64,000 nucleotides of DNA from Qipengyuania vesicularis (GCF_019711415.1 NZ_JAIGNJ010000003.1:310001-374000); one strand, 5' to 3'; shown: positions 1 to 7,677, counted from the stretch's first letter. Notes: a model not told the origin generated them from the letters alone. Program-made: numbers and translations.

Positions 1-124
1 CGGCACCGGGAAGTTCGGAACTGAGAGATACCCTCCCCGAAGTGAGCTCCGCAAATGAGAATTCGGAAGCGGTCGCGGGGACCGCGCTTGCGGCCAATGC
101 AAGCGCGAACAGAGAACGAAACAT
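1..124 (-). CDS. Secreted protein, N-terminal 41 codons only (runs off the left edge)
   Basis: An ATG at 124-122 on the minus strand opens a frame that stays open to the window edge. The first 20 residues read MFRSLFALALAASAVPATAS: a basic N-terminus, a hydrophobic core and an A-T-A site typical of Sec signal peptidase cleavage. The ATG lies 8 bases after the guaA stop codon, so it is probably translated from the same transcript as guaA. The mature part visible here (about 20 residues) is too short to assign a family. The product is likely periplasmic or outer-membrane associated. The reading is direct; co-transcription and export are inferred. Confidence 0.55.
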   Translation of the reverse strand, partial: MFRSLFALALAASAVPATASEFSFAELTSGRVSLSSELPGA

Positions 125-132
125 CCGGGGAC

Positions 133-1707
133 CTATTCCCACTCGATCGTGCCGGGCGGCTTCGAGGTATAGTCGTAAACCACACGGTTGATGCCCTTCA
201 CCTCGTTGATGATTCGCGTGGCCACGCGGCTGAGGAAGGCGGCGTCGAAGGGGTAGATGTCGGCGGTCATGCCGTCGGTGCTGGTAACGGCGCGCAGGGC
301 GCAGACGCTGTCATAGGTGCGCCCGTCGCCCATCACGCCGACGGTCTTGACCGGCAGCAGGACGGCGAAGGCCTGCCAGATCGCGTCGTAGAGGCCGGCG
401 TTGCGGATTTCCTCGAGATAGATGGCGTCGGCCTTGCGCAGGATGTCGCAGCGTTCCTTGGTGACCTCGCCCGGGATGCGAATTGCTAGGCCGGGTCCGG
501 GGAAGGGATGGCGGCCGACGAAGACGTCGGGGAGGCCGAGTTCGCGGCCGAGATCGCGCACTTCGTCCTTGAACAGTTCGCGCAGCGGCTCGACCAGCTC
601 CATGTTCATGCGCTCGGGCAGGCCGCCCACATTGTGGTGGCTCTTGATCGTGACCGAGGGCCCGCCGGTGAAGCTGACGCTTTCGATGACGTCGGGATAG
701 AGCGTGCCTTGCGCGAGGAAATCCGCGCCGCCGATCTTCTTCGCCTCGGCTTCGAACAAATCGATGAAGGCGCCACCGATGAACTTGCGCTTCTTTTCGG
801 GGTCGGTCTGACCTTCGAGGCCGCCGAGGAACATGTCCTCCGCATTCACATGGACGAGCGGGATATTGTAATGGTCGCGAAACAGGGTGACGACCTGTTC
901 GGCCTCGTTCATCCGCATGAGGCCGTGATCGACGAAGACGCAGGTCAGCTGGTCGCCGATGGCCTCGTGGATGAGGACCGCGGCAACCGCGCTGTCGACG
1001 CCGCCCGACAGGCCGCAGATGACCTTACCGTCACCCACCTGCGCGCGGATTTCCTCGATCTTGGTCTTGCGGAACTCGGCCATCGTCCAGTCGCCCTTGA
1101 GGCCGCAGACATGGCGTACGAAATTGGCGAGCAGCTTGCCGCCGTCGGGCGTATGGACCACTTCGGGGTGGAACTGCGTGCCGTAATAGCGGCGCTCGTC
1201 GTCGGCGATCAGCGCGAAGGGCGCGCCGGGGCTGGTGGCGACGATGCGGAAGCCTTCCGCGATGCGGGTGACCTTGTCGCCATGGCTCATCCACACCTGG
1301 TGCGTCTCACCCGGCTTCCAGAGGCCGTCGAACAGCACGCATTCCTCGGTCACTTCGCAAAAAGCGCGGCCGAACTCTCCGCCTTCACCGGTTTCGTGAC
1401 CGGGACGAACCTCGCCGCCCAATTGCTCGGTCATGACCTGCTGGCCATAACAGATGCCGAGGATCGGGACCTTGCTTTCGAAGATCACCTCGGGCGCGCG
1501 CGGACTGTCGCGGTCGGGCACGCTGGCCGGGCTGCCGGACAAGATCACGCCCTTTGGCCTGAGGCGATGAAATGCCTCTTCCGCCTGGGTGAAAGGGGCG
1601 ATCTCCGAGTAGACACCGGCTTCGCGCACGCGGCGTGCGATGAGCTGGGTTACCTGGCTGCCGAAATCGACGATGAGGATGGAATCGGGGAGGTGCGCGC
1701 TGTCCAT
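133..1707 (-). CDS. guaA: GMP synthase (glutamine-hydrolysing)
   Basis: Converts XMP to GMP using ATP and glutamine, the last step of guanine nucleotide synthesis, in the cytoplasm. From the ATG at 1707 ([10 protein letters not shown]) the protein has 524 residues, the usual size; a longer in-frame start at 1767 would add 20 unconserved residues. An N-terminal class I glutamine amidotransferase domain carries GICYGQQ with the nucleophile Cys86, and His180/Glu182 in FHPEVVHT. The ATP-pyrophosphatase P-loop SGGVDS is near residues 234-239, and the C-terminal dimerisation domain ends in KPPGTIEWE. The domain set is complete with no sign of damage. A partial secreted-protein gene follows after 8 bases. 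Confidence 0.97.
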   Translation of the reverse strand: MDSAHLPDSILIVDFGSQVTQLIARRVREAGVYSEIAPFTQAEEAFHRLRPKGVILSGSPASVPDRDSPRAPEVIFESKVPILGICYGQQVMTEQLGGEVRPGHETGEGGEFGRAFCEVTEECVLFDGLWKPGETHQVWMSHGDKVTRIAEGFRIVATSPGAPFALIADDERRYYGTQFHPEVVHTPDGGKLLANFVRHVCGLKGDWTMAEFRKTKIEEIRAQVGDGKVICGLSGGVDSAVAAVLIHEAIGDQLTCVFVDHGLMRMNEAEQVVTLFRDHYNIPLVHVNAEDMFLGGLEGQTDPEKKRKFIGGAFIDLFEAEAKKIGGADFLAQGTLYPDVIESVSFTGGPSVTIKSHHNVGGLPERMNMELVEPLRELFKDEVRDLGRELGLPDVFVGRHPFPGPGLAIRIPGEVTKERCDILRKADAIYLEEIRNAGLYDAIWQAFAVLLPVKTVGVMGDGRTYDSVCALRAVTSTDGMTADIYPFDAAFLSRVATRIINEVKGINRVVYDYTSKPPGTIEWE

Positions 1708-1770
1708 GCGGGCGGCGTTAGAATTGCCGGGCCACACTGTCCAGCCACGCGCACATGCTCCCAACACCCA

Positions 1771-1793
1771 CGCGCCGACGCATCACCGGCGCG
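1771..1793. terminator. GC-rich stem-loop between the TIR cassette and guaA
   Basis: A perfect 7-bp inverted repeat CGCGCCG / CGGCGCG (1771-1777 and 1787-1793) encloses a 9-base loop. It lies just past the stop codon of the last cassette gene (1815) and upstream of the guaA start (1707), where transcription from the cassette would need to end. No T-run follows on either strand, so it is not a standard intrinsic terminator. It could equally lie in the guaA 5' leader. Function inferred. Confidence 0.35.
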
Positions 1794-1814
1794 CGGGTAT
1801 TTGGTCATTGCATC

Positions 1815-2150
1815 TCAGCCGTTGACGCGGTCGCGGATGACGGGATCCCAGACCATGGGATTCTGCTGGCCGGCCCTGGTGAACCGCAGCTGGTACTTGT
1901 GCTCGGGGATCCGGCCGCGGTCTTGCTCACTATCGTACACCTGGAGTTCGGAGCCCGAAGTGCGGGTGATGGTGAAGTCGGTGGGGTTCGTTATGATAAT
2001 CGGCCGATCCTCGTCGAACACCCATCCATGCCCGCTATTGTCCTGCAGCGTGAAGACGATGTTGTTGCTTGTGTCGGGCGTCACCGGGTCCGGCGATGCC
2101 GAGACATCGTCATTGGCATCGATCGTTATCGTGCAAGCTCCATCTGTCAT
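1815..2150 (-). CDS. Small beta-rich protein, last gene of TIR-TPR cassette (unknown function)
   Basis: A 111-residue protein starting MTDGACTITIDANDD, preceded by a purine-rich ribosome site (AAGGAAGGAA). I do not recognise a named family. It has no signal peptide or membrane segment and is rich in alternating hydrophobic/polar stretches (NIVFTL, PIIITN, FTITR, KYQLRF), suggesting a beta-sandwich fold. Its C-terminus, KYQLRF..G....MVWDPVI, resembles the end of the 184-residue protein at 4440-4994 (KYSFVV..G....LIEDPKI). The two are therefore probably distant paralogues or share a domain. It sits 111 bases after TIR-TPR gene B on the same strand, mirroring the pairing of the other copy. A role as partner or ligand of the TIR-TPR protein is inference from position only. 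Confidence 0.6.
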   Translation of the reverse strand: MTDGACTITIDANDDVSASPDPVTPDTSNNIVFTLQDNSGHGWVFDEDRPIIITNPTDFTITRTSGSELQVYDSEQDRGRIPEHKYQLRFTRAGQQNPMVWDPVIRDRVNG

Positions 2151-2261
2151 TTCGAATTCCTTCCTTCACATTTCAATGCGCGGCGGAATGCCACTTCGGC
2201 CCGTCCCCTGATTGCTTCAGGTGTTGCTCCTTTGGTCTGCTCTTGCTGTTATTCCTTGGTT

Positions 2262-4307
2262 TCAGCTCCTCGTGCCGAGCATGTCATCGATAATGGGATC
2301 GATCCCGAGCTTCCTCAGACGCTGGCGGATCGCTTCTGCATCCCCAGTCCGACCCATTCGCTCTGCCGCTGCAGCCCGCAGTGCAAGCGAGCGCACGTCG
2401 ACCCTCTCGCCCTCGGCATCTGGATAGGAAAATGCCTTGGAGAAGGATTCCCGCGCCGCTTGTCGATCGCCTTCGCGTTGCGCTGCCAGCCCGGCGAGGA
2501 GGTAAGAAGCCACATGGAGCCATTCGTGTTCGGGGTTCGCGCGGTCCAAGCGCGAGAGCCATCGGTTGGACAAGGCGCGCAGGGCAGCGGGGCGGGAATC
2601 GAGCTGGTCGGTGAGCGCGCGGTACATGGCGAGCTCGCCCGGACTGGTCACATTCCAGTCGTGATTCTTAGGATCTCGTTCCTGCAGCGACGCCTGCAGT
2701 TCCTCCGCCCTTGAATACAGGTCTCTTGCAAGTTTCGCATTGCCATCGGACCAGGCGATCAGCGCGCGATCGCGCAATGCGCCGCGAGCCAGTTCCTTGA
2801 CCAGAGTGTCTTCGGGATCGGCAGCGATCTGCTCCTCGGATTCGCGGATCGCCTCCTCCAGGATCCGGTCGGCATCCCGCTTGCGGCCTTTCAGGGCGAG
2901 GATCCTTCCCAGGCTGCTTATCGCATACATCCGCGCGCGGCGCGCTTCGTTGTGCCCTGGTTCCTCGGCGATGATCCGATCGTAGATCTCGATCTCTGCC
3001 CTTCGGGTTTCCTCGGCTTTCTCGACTTCTCCAAGAAGCACCTGGGTGGTCGATATCCAGGAATGTGCCTCGCCGAACTCCTTGCGTCTGGCGCTCGGAT
3101 TGCCTTCGGCGCGAGCGACGGCGCCGGTCATGTCCTTGCTCCGTTCAAAGAGATCCAGAGCGCTGCGCAGCTTGCCTTCCTCGAAATCCATCGTTCCGAG
3201 ATTGCTCAGCGAATAGGCTTCTTCCATCTGCCATTCGAGATTGTTGCGGTCCATCGCAGCCAGCCTGGAGGAGATGTCGGCATAGCGCTCCATCGCCGAA
3301 CGCGCCTCTTCCATCTTGCCGTGTTGCCAGGCGACGTAGCCGACCCAGAACAGGCTTTGACCGTGATTGAACAGGCGTTCGGGATCGTCCGGCTTGCGCG
3401 CCAGCAATTCTTCCGTCGTACGCGCGGCCTGCTGGAAAGCGGGGAGCGCGCCTTCGTTGTCGCCGCGCAGGTTCTGGACCTCGGCGACCAGCTGCACGGC
3501 TCTCACACGCCGCCCCAGTTCGCTCGCCGACAGGTCTTCCAGCTTCTGCCGGGCATAATAGTCCATCGCCCGGTTCCCGACCCCGTCGAGGAGGTCGAGC
3601 CGCCCGACCGGCTCCAGCTGCTGGCGCAGGTCGGTGAGCATGTATTCGATCAGCCCGTCGGCCTCTGCCCGCTGCTCGCGCGCATCGTTGCGCTGATCGA
3701 TGGCGAAGAGGGCAAGTCCTGATGTGCCGACCATGCCCACCACCGAGGCGGCAGCCACGAGTGCGAGGCGTCGCTGCCTTCGCGCCGCATCGCGCTGGAC
3801 CAGCCCGTCGAGGTCGACGCCGGCAAGGCCGGCAACGAGCTTGAGCTTGCCGAGCTTGCGGCCGTCCGCATGTCGCCGGAGGTCTGCCGCAATCGGCTCT
3901 GCCGCTTCGTCGGTCGGTTCGCCATTCTCGTAGCGCTGGAGGAGAGGGGCGGGGAAATTGCCCGGGGGATCACCCTCGACGATGACCGGGAAGACCGCAT
4001 GATCGCCGTTGATCCGCTTGTAGAGGTCGACCTCGCGCGCGATCCAGGGTGACTGTGCTGCGGCAGGCGAGCACAGGACGATCAGCGCGTCGCTGCATCG
4101 GATCGCCTGCTCGATGGCCTCACCGAGGCTGTCCGCCGCGGGGAGTTCTTCCCGGTCCTTGAATATCGGGTGCAGCCGGGCGGGCTTGCCCTCGGCCACG
4201 GCCTTGGGCGGCAGCCTGTAGGTTTCCAGCGCAGAATGCAGCCAGTTCGCGATCCGCTTGTCACGGTGCGAATAACTGATGAATGCCCTGTATCGCCGAT
4301 CGGCCAA
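2262..4307 (-). CDS. TIR domain-transmembrane-TPR protein (copy B)
   Basis: From a TTG start at 4307 the protein has 681 residues. Residues 4-110 form a bacterial TIR domain (YRAFISYSHRDKRIANWL, FKDREELP, CSDALIVLCSP, SPWIAREVDLY); Glu92 lies where NAD-hydrolysing TIR domains keep their catalytic glutamate. A basic RRQRR stretch and one membrane helix (about 181-203) follow, then a helical C-terminal half with TPR-like repeats (DNEGALPAFQQAARTTEELL, YSLSNLGTMDFEEGKLRSAL). By the positive-inside rule the TIR domain is cytoplasmic and the TPR half periplasmic. The TTG is preferred because it is preceded by GGAGAG at good spacing and matches the start of copy A. A longer frame from 4394 exists. 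The function is unknown; sensing/signalling or NAD-based defence is inferred from TIR proteins generally. Confidence 0.8.
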   Translation of the reverse strand: MADRRYRAFISYSHRDKRIANWLHSALETYRLPPKAVAEGKPARLHPIFKDREELPAADSLGEAIEQAIRCSDALIVLCSPAAAQSPWIAREVDLYKRINGDHAVFPVIVEGDPPGNFPAPLLQRYENGEPTDEAAEPIAADLRRHADGRKLGKLKLVAGLAGVDLDGLVQRDAARRQRRLALVAAASVVGMVGTSGLALFAIDQRNDAREQRAEADGLIEYMLTDLRQQLEPVGRLDLLDGVGNRAMDYYARQKLEDLSASELGRRVRAVQLVAEVQNLRGDNEGALPAFQQAARTTEELLARKPDDPERLFNHGQSLFWVGYVAWQHGKMEEARSAMERYADISSRLAAMDRNNLEWQMEEAYSLSNLGTMDFEEGKLRSALDLFERSKDMTGAVARAEGNPSARRKEFGEAHSWISTTQVLLGEVEKAEETRRAEIEIYDRIIAEEPGHNEARRARMYAISSLGRILALKGRKRDADRILEEAIRESEEQIAADPEDTLVKELARGALRDRALIAWSDGNAKLARDLYSRAEELQASLQERDPKNHDWNVTSPGELAMYRALTDQLDSRPAALRALSNRWLSRLDRANPEHEWLHVASYLLAGLAAQREGDRQAARESFSKAFSYPDAEGERVDVRSLALRAAAAERMGRTGDAEAIRQRLRKLGIDPIIDDMLGTRS

Positions 4308-4351
4308 GCTTGTCTCTCCGAATGCGACCTCGGAAAACGACTCGGCAACCC
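4305..4351 (-). promoter_or_regulatory. Conserved leader and TTG start region of TIR-TPR copy B
   Basis: The 44 bases before the TTG contain the 17-base block GGGTTGCCGAGTCGTTT (4351-4335), identical to the leader of copy A, followed by a near-identical GG(T)CGCA..CGGAGA and the start AGC-TTG-GC. The two leaders differ by single-base gaps that put the block in different reading frames relative to the downstream gene. The conservation is therefore of nucleotides, not of an extended protein. It contains the ribosome site GGAGAG and may be a regulator or RNA-structure element. Seen directly; role inferred. Confidence 0.5.
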
Positions 4352-4358
4352 CTTCTCG

Positions 4359-4377
4359 TTGCGAAAGAATGTCGCAA
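4359..4377 (-). promoter_or_regulatory. Inverted repeat upstream of TIR-TPR copy B
   Basis: TTGCGA (4377-4372) and TCGCAA (4364-4359) form a perfect 6-bp inverted repeat with a 7-base spacer, 52 bases upstream of the TTG start. A possible promoter overlaps it: TTGCGG, 17 bases, then CATTCT (4371-4366). It could be an operator. The match to a promoter consensus is weak. Confidence 0.3.
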
Positions 4378-4439
4378 ACTCGCCTTTGCCGCAACTTTGT
4401 TCGCCAGGACGGCCCTAGGCGAAGTCGTTCGCGGGCCCG

Positions 4440-4994
4440 TCAGCTGTTGGCGTTGGTGCCGGGAGGTGGGGCGCCAATCGGCTTGTGGCGAGGCTTGCCG
4501 GGAGCCATGCGCGGCTTGATGGTCTTGTTGATGATCTTCGGATCTTCGATCAGCAAGGCGCCGCCCCCGATCTCGAGATGGACCACGAAAGAGTATTTGT
4601 ATCTCTTGTCGAGGTCGTTCCTGTCCTTGAGGGTCAGCGAGCGCTTCGCAGGCCCGTCGGGCACGGTGATGTCGTGGTCTCCGTCGGGCGGGGCCTTGTC
4701 GCCCTCGCCAGGCTCGCTGTCTTCTCCGGGCAAGACCCAGATGCTGTCGTTGTGAGGCGTGCAGTAATACGCTTCATAAAGCGCATCATCGATCTCCACC
4801 GCGTCGGAGACCCAGTTGAATGTTATCGCAAGATCATCGGGCGCCTTGAACGCGTCGATGTTCCCGTTCTTCTTCACATAGATCTCCTCCAGCGGCTCGA
4901 CCTGCTGGAAGTGGAATTTGCCCTTGTAGGTAGGATGGTTCTTCCTCTTCTTCACCTTCGTCACCGAGACGTTCACTGTGACATTGGTCGTCAT
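4440..4994 (-). CDS. Small beta-rich protein between the two TIR-TPR genes (unknown function)
   Basis: A 184-residue protein (MTTNVTVNVSVTKVKK...) with a very strong ribosome site, AGGAGAGGAAA, directly before the ATG, 29 bases after TIR-TPR copy A; the two are almost certainly co-transcribed. There is no signal peptide or membrane helix. It has beta-strand-like segments, an acidic, Gly/Pro-rich linker near residues 90-108 and a Pro/Lys-rich tail (KPRHKPIGAPPPG). Its region around KRYKYSFVVHLEIGGG and IEDPKIIN resembles the C-terminus of the 111-residue protein after copy B. I do not recognise the family. The tight coupling suggests it works with the TIR-TPR protein, for example as a sensor, ligand or inhibitor; this is inference. 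Confidence 0.65.
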   Translation of the reverse strand: MTTNVTVNVSVTKVKKRKNHPTYKGKFHFQQVEPLEEIYVKKNGNIDAFKAPDDLAITFNWVSDAVEIDDALYEAYYCTPHNDSIWVLPGEDSEPGEGDKAPPDGDHDITVPDGPAKRSLTLKDRNDLDKRYKYSFVVHLEIGGGALLIEDPKIINKTIKPRMAPGKPRHKPIGAPPPGTNANS

Positions 4995-5023
4995 TTTCCT
5001 CTCCTCTATTAGCGGTTTCGCGA

Positions 5024-7051
5024 TCAGCTGAGGGGCAGCCGATCATCGTACGAGGGGTCGATCTTCAGCTCTGCCAGCCTGCCCCTCAGCTGGCTTGCAA
5101 GCGCGGTCTGGCCAATGCGCTGGGCGGCAACCGCCCTGAGCGAAGTGGCCCCGATACTGTCGGTCTCGATGGAAATGGCGCGGGCGTAGGCGGCCGCCGA
5201 CCCTGCCCGGTCGCTTTCCCGCGCAAGGGCTGTCCCGTGGAGGAAATGGGCCGCCACGATCAGCAGCTGATGCCTTTCACGATTGGGGTCGAGCAGGCCG
5301 AGCCACTTGGCAGCCAGCCGCTTCATTCGCGCCGGCGCCATGGCATTCCTGTCGGTGAGCGCACGGGTCAGTTCGAGCGAGGCACGTGTGTCGATTGCCC
5401 AATCCTGGTTTTCCGGGTCCCGTGCCGTGAGGTCGGCGAGCAATTGCTCGACCCGTTCGAAATCCTCGGTGGCGCGACGGTCGAGACCCCGCCTCCAGTA
5501 ATGGCGCGCCCTTTCGGCGTAGACCGTGATGGCCATTTCGGTGGTGACCGTATCGTTCGGGTCCCGTTCGCGCAGGAGGCGGGCGAGCCGGGCGGCATCA
5601 TCGAATGCCATGCGCGCTTCACGGTCTCGCCCGAACAGAGACATCAGCCAGCCCAGACGACCCTTGGCAAACAGGGCGGCCTGCTGCGCCTCGCTATTGC
5701 CGGGGTCTTCCGCGAGCACCTCGTCGTAGAGAGCGATCTCCTCGCGGCGCGTCTTGGCCGAGCCCTCGAAGTCGAACAGTTCCTGGCGCGTTGTGGCGAC
5801 CCAGCTGAGGCCCAGCCCGAGCTCGACCAGCAGGTTCGCCGGACGGCCCTCTTCTTCCGCCACGCGGCGGGCGATCGCGACGCTCTTCTCGAACAGCGGC
5901 AGGGCGTCCTCGTGCCTTCCCTCATCTCCTGCCAACGTGCCGAGGTTGGAAAGGGCATAGGATTCCTCCAGCTGCCAATCGAGATTGGTCGGATCCATCG
6001 CCGTGAGCCGCGATGAAATGCGTGCATATTCCTCCAGCGCGGTCCGGGCGGTTTCGTTCTCGCCGCGCTGCCAGGCGATGTAGCCGACCCAGAATTCGCT
6101 CTGGCCATGCGCGAAGAGGGCATCGGGATCGTCGGGATTGCGGGCGAGGAGTTCGCCGGTCGTGCGCGCCGCTTCGCGGAATGCAGGGAGCGCCTGCTCG
6201 TTGTCGCCGCGGCGATTGTGCATTTCGGCGACCAGTTGGACCGCGCGGGAGCGGCGCGCGAGTTCGTCGGTCGTGAGGTCTTCGAGGCGCTGGCCTGCGT
6301 AATAGTCCATGGCCCGTTCGCCGACTGTGTCGAGCAGGTCCAGCCGGCCGACCGGTTCCAGCTCCTCGCGCAGGTCGGTGAGCATGAATTCAATGAGGCC
6401 GTTGGCCTCACCGCGCTCGGCCCGTGCGGTGTCGCGCTGCTGGATCGCATAGAGAGCAAGGCCGAGCGCAAAGACCATGCCGATGAAGAAGACCCCGGCA
6501 ATGATCGCCATCCGGCGATGGCGTTCCTGTCCGTGGCGGTCGACCAGCTCGTCGAGCGGGACGCCGGTGAGGCCCGCGACCAGCTTCTGCACGCCCAGCT
6601 TGCGCCCGTCTTCATCGGGCCTGAGATCGGCCGCGATCGGTTCGGCGAGTTCCTCCGTCGGCGTGCCGTCCTCATAGTGGACCAGCAGCGGCGGCGGCAT
6701 GTTGTAGGGTGGATCGCCATCGACCACTGCGGGATAGACGCGCGCATCGCCGTTGAGGCGCTTGAACAGGTCGATCTCCTTCGCGATCCAGGGCGAGATC
6801 GCCGCATTGGGCGAACACAGGACTATGAGCGCGTCGCTGTTTGCCAGCGCCGCCTCCAGCTCGGCGCCGAGATTATCGGAGGCAGGCAACTCCTCGCGGT
6901 CCTTGAAGATCGGGCGGATCCCACTGCGGAAATCTGGCAGGTCGATCCCTGCCGGCAGCCTGTAATTCTCAAGCTGGCGGTGCAGCCACTCCGCGATCCG
7001 CTTGTCGCGATGCGAATAGCTGAGGAATGCCTTGTAGCGCCGTGCAGCCAA
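5024..7051 (-). CDS. TIR domain-transmembrane-TPR protein (copy A)
   Basis: Starting at TTG 7051 the protein has 675 residues. It aligns to copy B without gaps over the first 210 residues, about 60% identical by hand count. The TIR domain (YKAFLSYSHRDKRIAEWL, FKDREELPASDNLG, NSDALIVLCSP, SPWIAKEIDLF) keeps the putative catalytic Glu92. A single membrane helix lies at about 181-203 after a basic stretch. The C-terminal half is helical with TPR-like repeats (DNEQALPAFREAARTTGELL, YALSNLGTLAGDEGRHEDAL). The in-frame start at 7171 adds 40 residues not shared with copy B, whereas the shared leader puts GGAG 7 bases before the TTG. It is the first gene of the cassette. Bacterial TIR proteins often degrade NAD or make signalling nucleotides in phage defence; that role is inferred here. 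Confidence 0.8.
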   Translation of the reverse strand: MAARRYKAFLSYSHRDKRIAEWLHRQLENYRLPAGIDLPDFRSGIRPIFKDREELPASDNLGAELEAALANSDALIVLCSPNAAISPWIAKEIDLFKRLNGDARVYPAVVDGDPPYNMPPPLLVHYEDGTPTEELAEPIAADLRPDEDGRKLGVQKLVAGLTGVPLDELVDRHGQERHRRMAIIAGVFFIGMVFALGLALYAIQQRDTARAERGEANGLIEFMLTDLREELEPVGRLDLLDTVGERAMDYYAGQRLEDLTTDELARRSRAVQLVAEMHNRRGDNEQALPAFREAARTTGELLARNPDDPDALFAHGQSEFWVGYIAWQRGENETARTALEEYARISSRLTAMDPTNLDWQLEESYALSNLGTLAGDEGRHEDALPLFEKSVAIARRVAEEEGRPANLLVELGLGLSWVATTRQELFDFEGSAKTRREEIALYDEVLAEDPGNSEAQQAALFAKGRLGWLMSLFGRDREARMAFDDAARLARLLRERDPNDTVTTEMAITVYAERARHYWRRGLDRRATEDFERVEQLLADLTARDPENQDWAIDTRASLELTRALTDRNAMAPARMKRLAAKWLGLLDPNRERHQLLIVAAHFLHGTALARESDRAGSAAAYARAISIETDSIGATSLRAVAAQRIGQTALASQLRGRLAELKIDPSYDDRLPLS

Positions 7052-7093
7052 GCTCCTTCTCCGTTTGCGACCACGGAAACGACTCGGCAACCC
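7049..7093 (-). promoter_or_regulatory. Conserved leader and TTG start region of TIR-TPR copy A
   Basis: Contains the same 17-base block GGGTTGCCGAGTCGTTT (7093-7077) as copy B, then CCG.GGTCGCA, a GGAGAAGGAG ribosome site and the TTG start at 7051. A possible promoter lies further upstream (TTGCGC at 7136-7131, TACAAC at 7117-7112), but its 15-base spacing is short. The shared block indicates common regulation of the two copies or recent duplication of promoter plus gene. Confidence 0.5.
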
Positions 7094-7559
7094 ACTGTTT
7101 TTCGGCAAGGTTGTAGCACAGATGCATAGCGCGCAACCGCCTCCCCCGGAGAGAGAGCGCCAAGAGGCCATGCCTCACTTGCGCAGAACGCAACAAAGCC
7201 TGACCTTTTCTCACTTTAGTTCAGTGATTGGCAACATTATTACAAGCCTCACAGCCGACGCGGGATGTCCCTCCCAATCTACTCCCCGCCGGCAACGAGA
7301 TGGCGACAGTCCCTCCTCCAAGCGAGCCTGTCGTCGCCTTCCTCCGGGCCAGCGGCCCAGCAATGCTGATCCTGCGACTCTCCTGACGCAGGTGGCGGCT
7401 CCCCCGGAGGCGATATGGCAGCGAGTAGAGACGCGGCCGCCGACACCTCCTCTCCCCTCCCCCTAGTGTCGGGGTCGCGTCTCGAACCGCCGCCGAGCGC
7501 GTGTAACCTTCGCAAAGCTACGCGCGTATCTTCTTGCGCAAACACGTAAGGAACCTCTC
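7094..7559. other. Gene-poor region upstream of the TIR cassette
   Basis: About 470 bases between the start of TIR-TPR copy A and a 27-codon frame. The first part (about 7200-7255) is AT-richer than its surroundings and may carry the cassette promoter on the minus strand. The middle part shows no convincing coding sequence on either strand; an 88-codon minus frame at 7279-7545 has no family features. The last part contains the long stem-loop at 7428-7483. Nothing else recognisable. Confidence 0.5.
7428..7483 (+). other. Long stem-loop with CU-rich, anti-Shine-Dalgarno-like loop (candidate sRNA)
   Basis: GAGACGCG (7428-7435) pairs with CGCGTCTC (7476-7483), GCC (7436-7438) with GGT (7473-7475, one G-U), and CCGACAC (7440-7446) with GTGTCGG (7466-7472). 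This makes an 18-bp helix with one bulged G at 7439. The 19-base loop is almost pure C/U and contains CTCC, CCTCC and CCCCT. Alphaproteobacterial sRNAs with CCUCC-type loops are known to target ribosome sites. No T-run follows on either strand, so it is not a simple terminator. Transcription and strand are inferred; plus is chosen because of the loop sequence. Confidence 0.4.
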
Positions 7560-7643
7560 ATGAGCACACTCTTTGGCCGGATGGCCGTTCTCATCTTCGC
7601 GACTGGCCTTTCGGGCATGATGCTGTCGCCGGCATTCGTCTGA
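7560..7643 (+). CDS. Possible 27-residue hydrophobic peptide
   Basis: An ATG at 7560 with AAGGA 7-8 bases upstream opens a 27-codon frame ending in TGA: MSTLFGRMAVLIFATGLSGM followed by MLSPAFV. Most of it is one hydrophobic segment, so the product would be a small membrane peptide, or the frame could be the remnant signal peptide of a decayed gene. It lies 77 bases downstream of the stem-loop and converges with the ligase gene ending at 7678. No family recognised; existence as a gene rests only on the ribosome site and composition. Confidence 0.3.
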   Translation: MSTLFGRMAVLIFATGLSGMMLSPAFV

Positions 7644-7677
7644 TCCCATTCGCGATCGATACCCGGCAGGCCGAGGC

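Noticed and set aside
508-2211. Long open frame on the plus strand antisense to guaA (567 codons)
   Set aside because: The protein has no family features and mirrors guaA codon periodicity; guaA on the other strand has complete motifs. Such antisense frames are expected in GC-rich genes.
133-7051. TIR cassette as a genomic island inserted at the guaA 3' end
   Set aside because: guaA 3' ends are known integration sites, but here the cassette lies on the 5' side of guaA and I see no integrase or direct repeats.
7279-7545. 88-codon minus-strand frame in the gap upstream of the TIR cassette
   Set aside because: It runs through the long stem-loop, has no ribosome site and a biased composition; not a credible gene.
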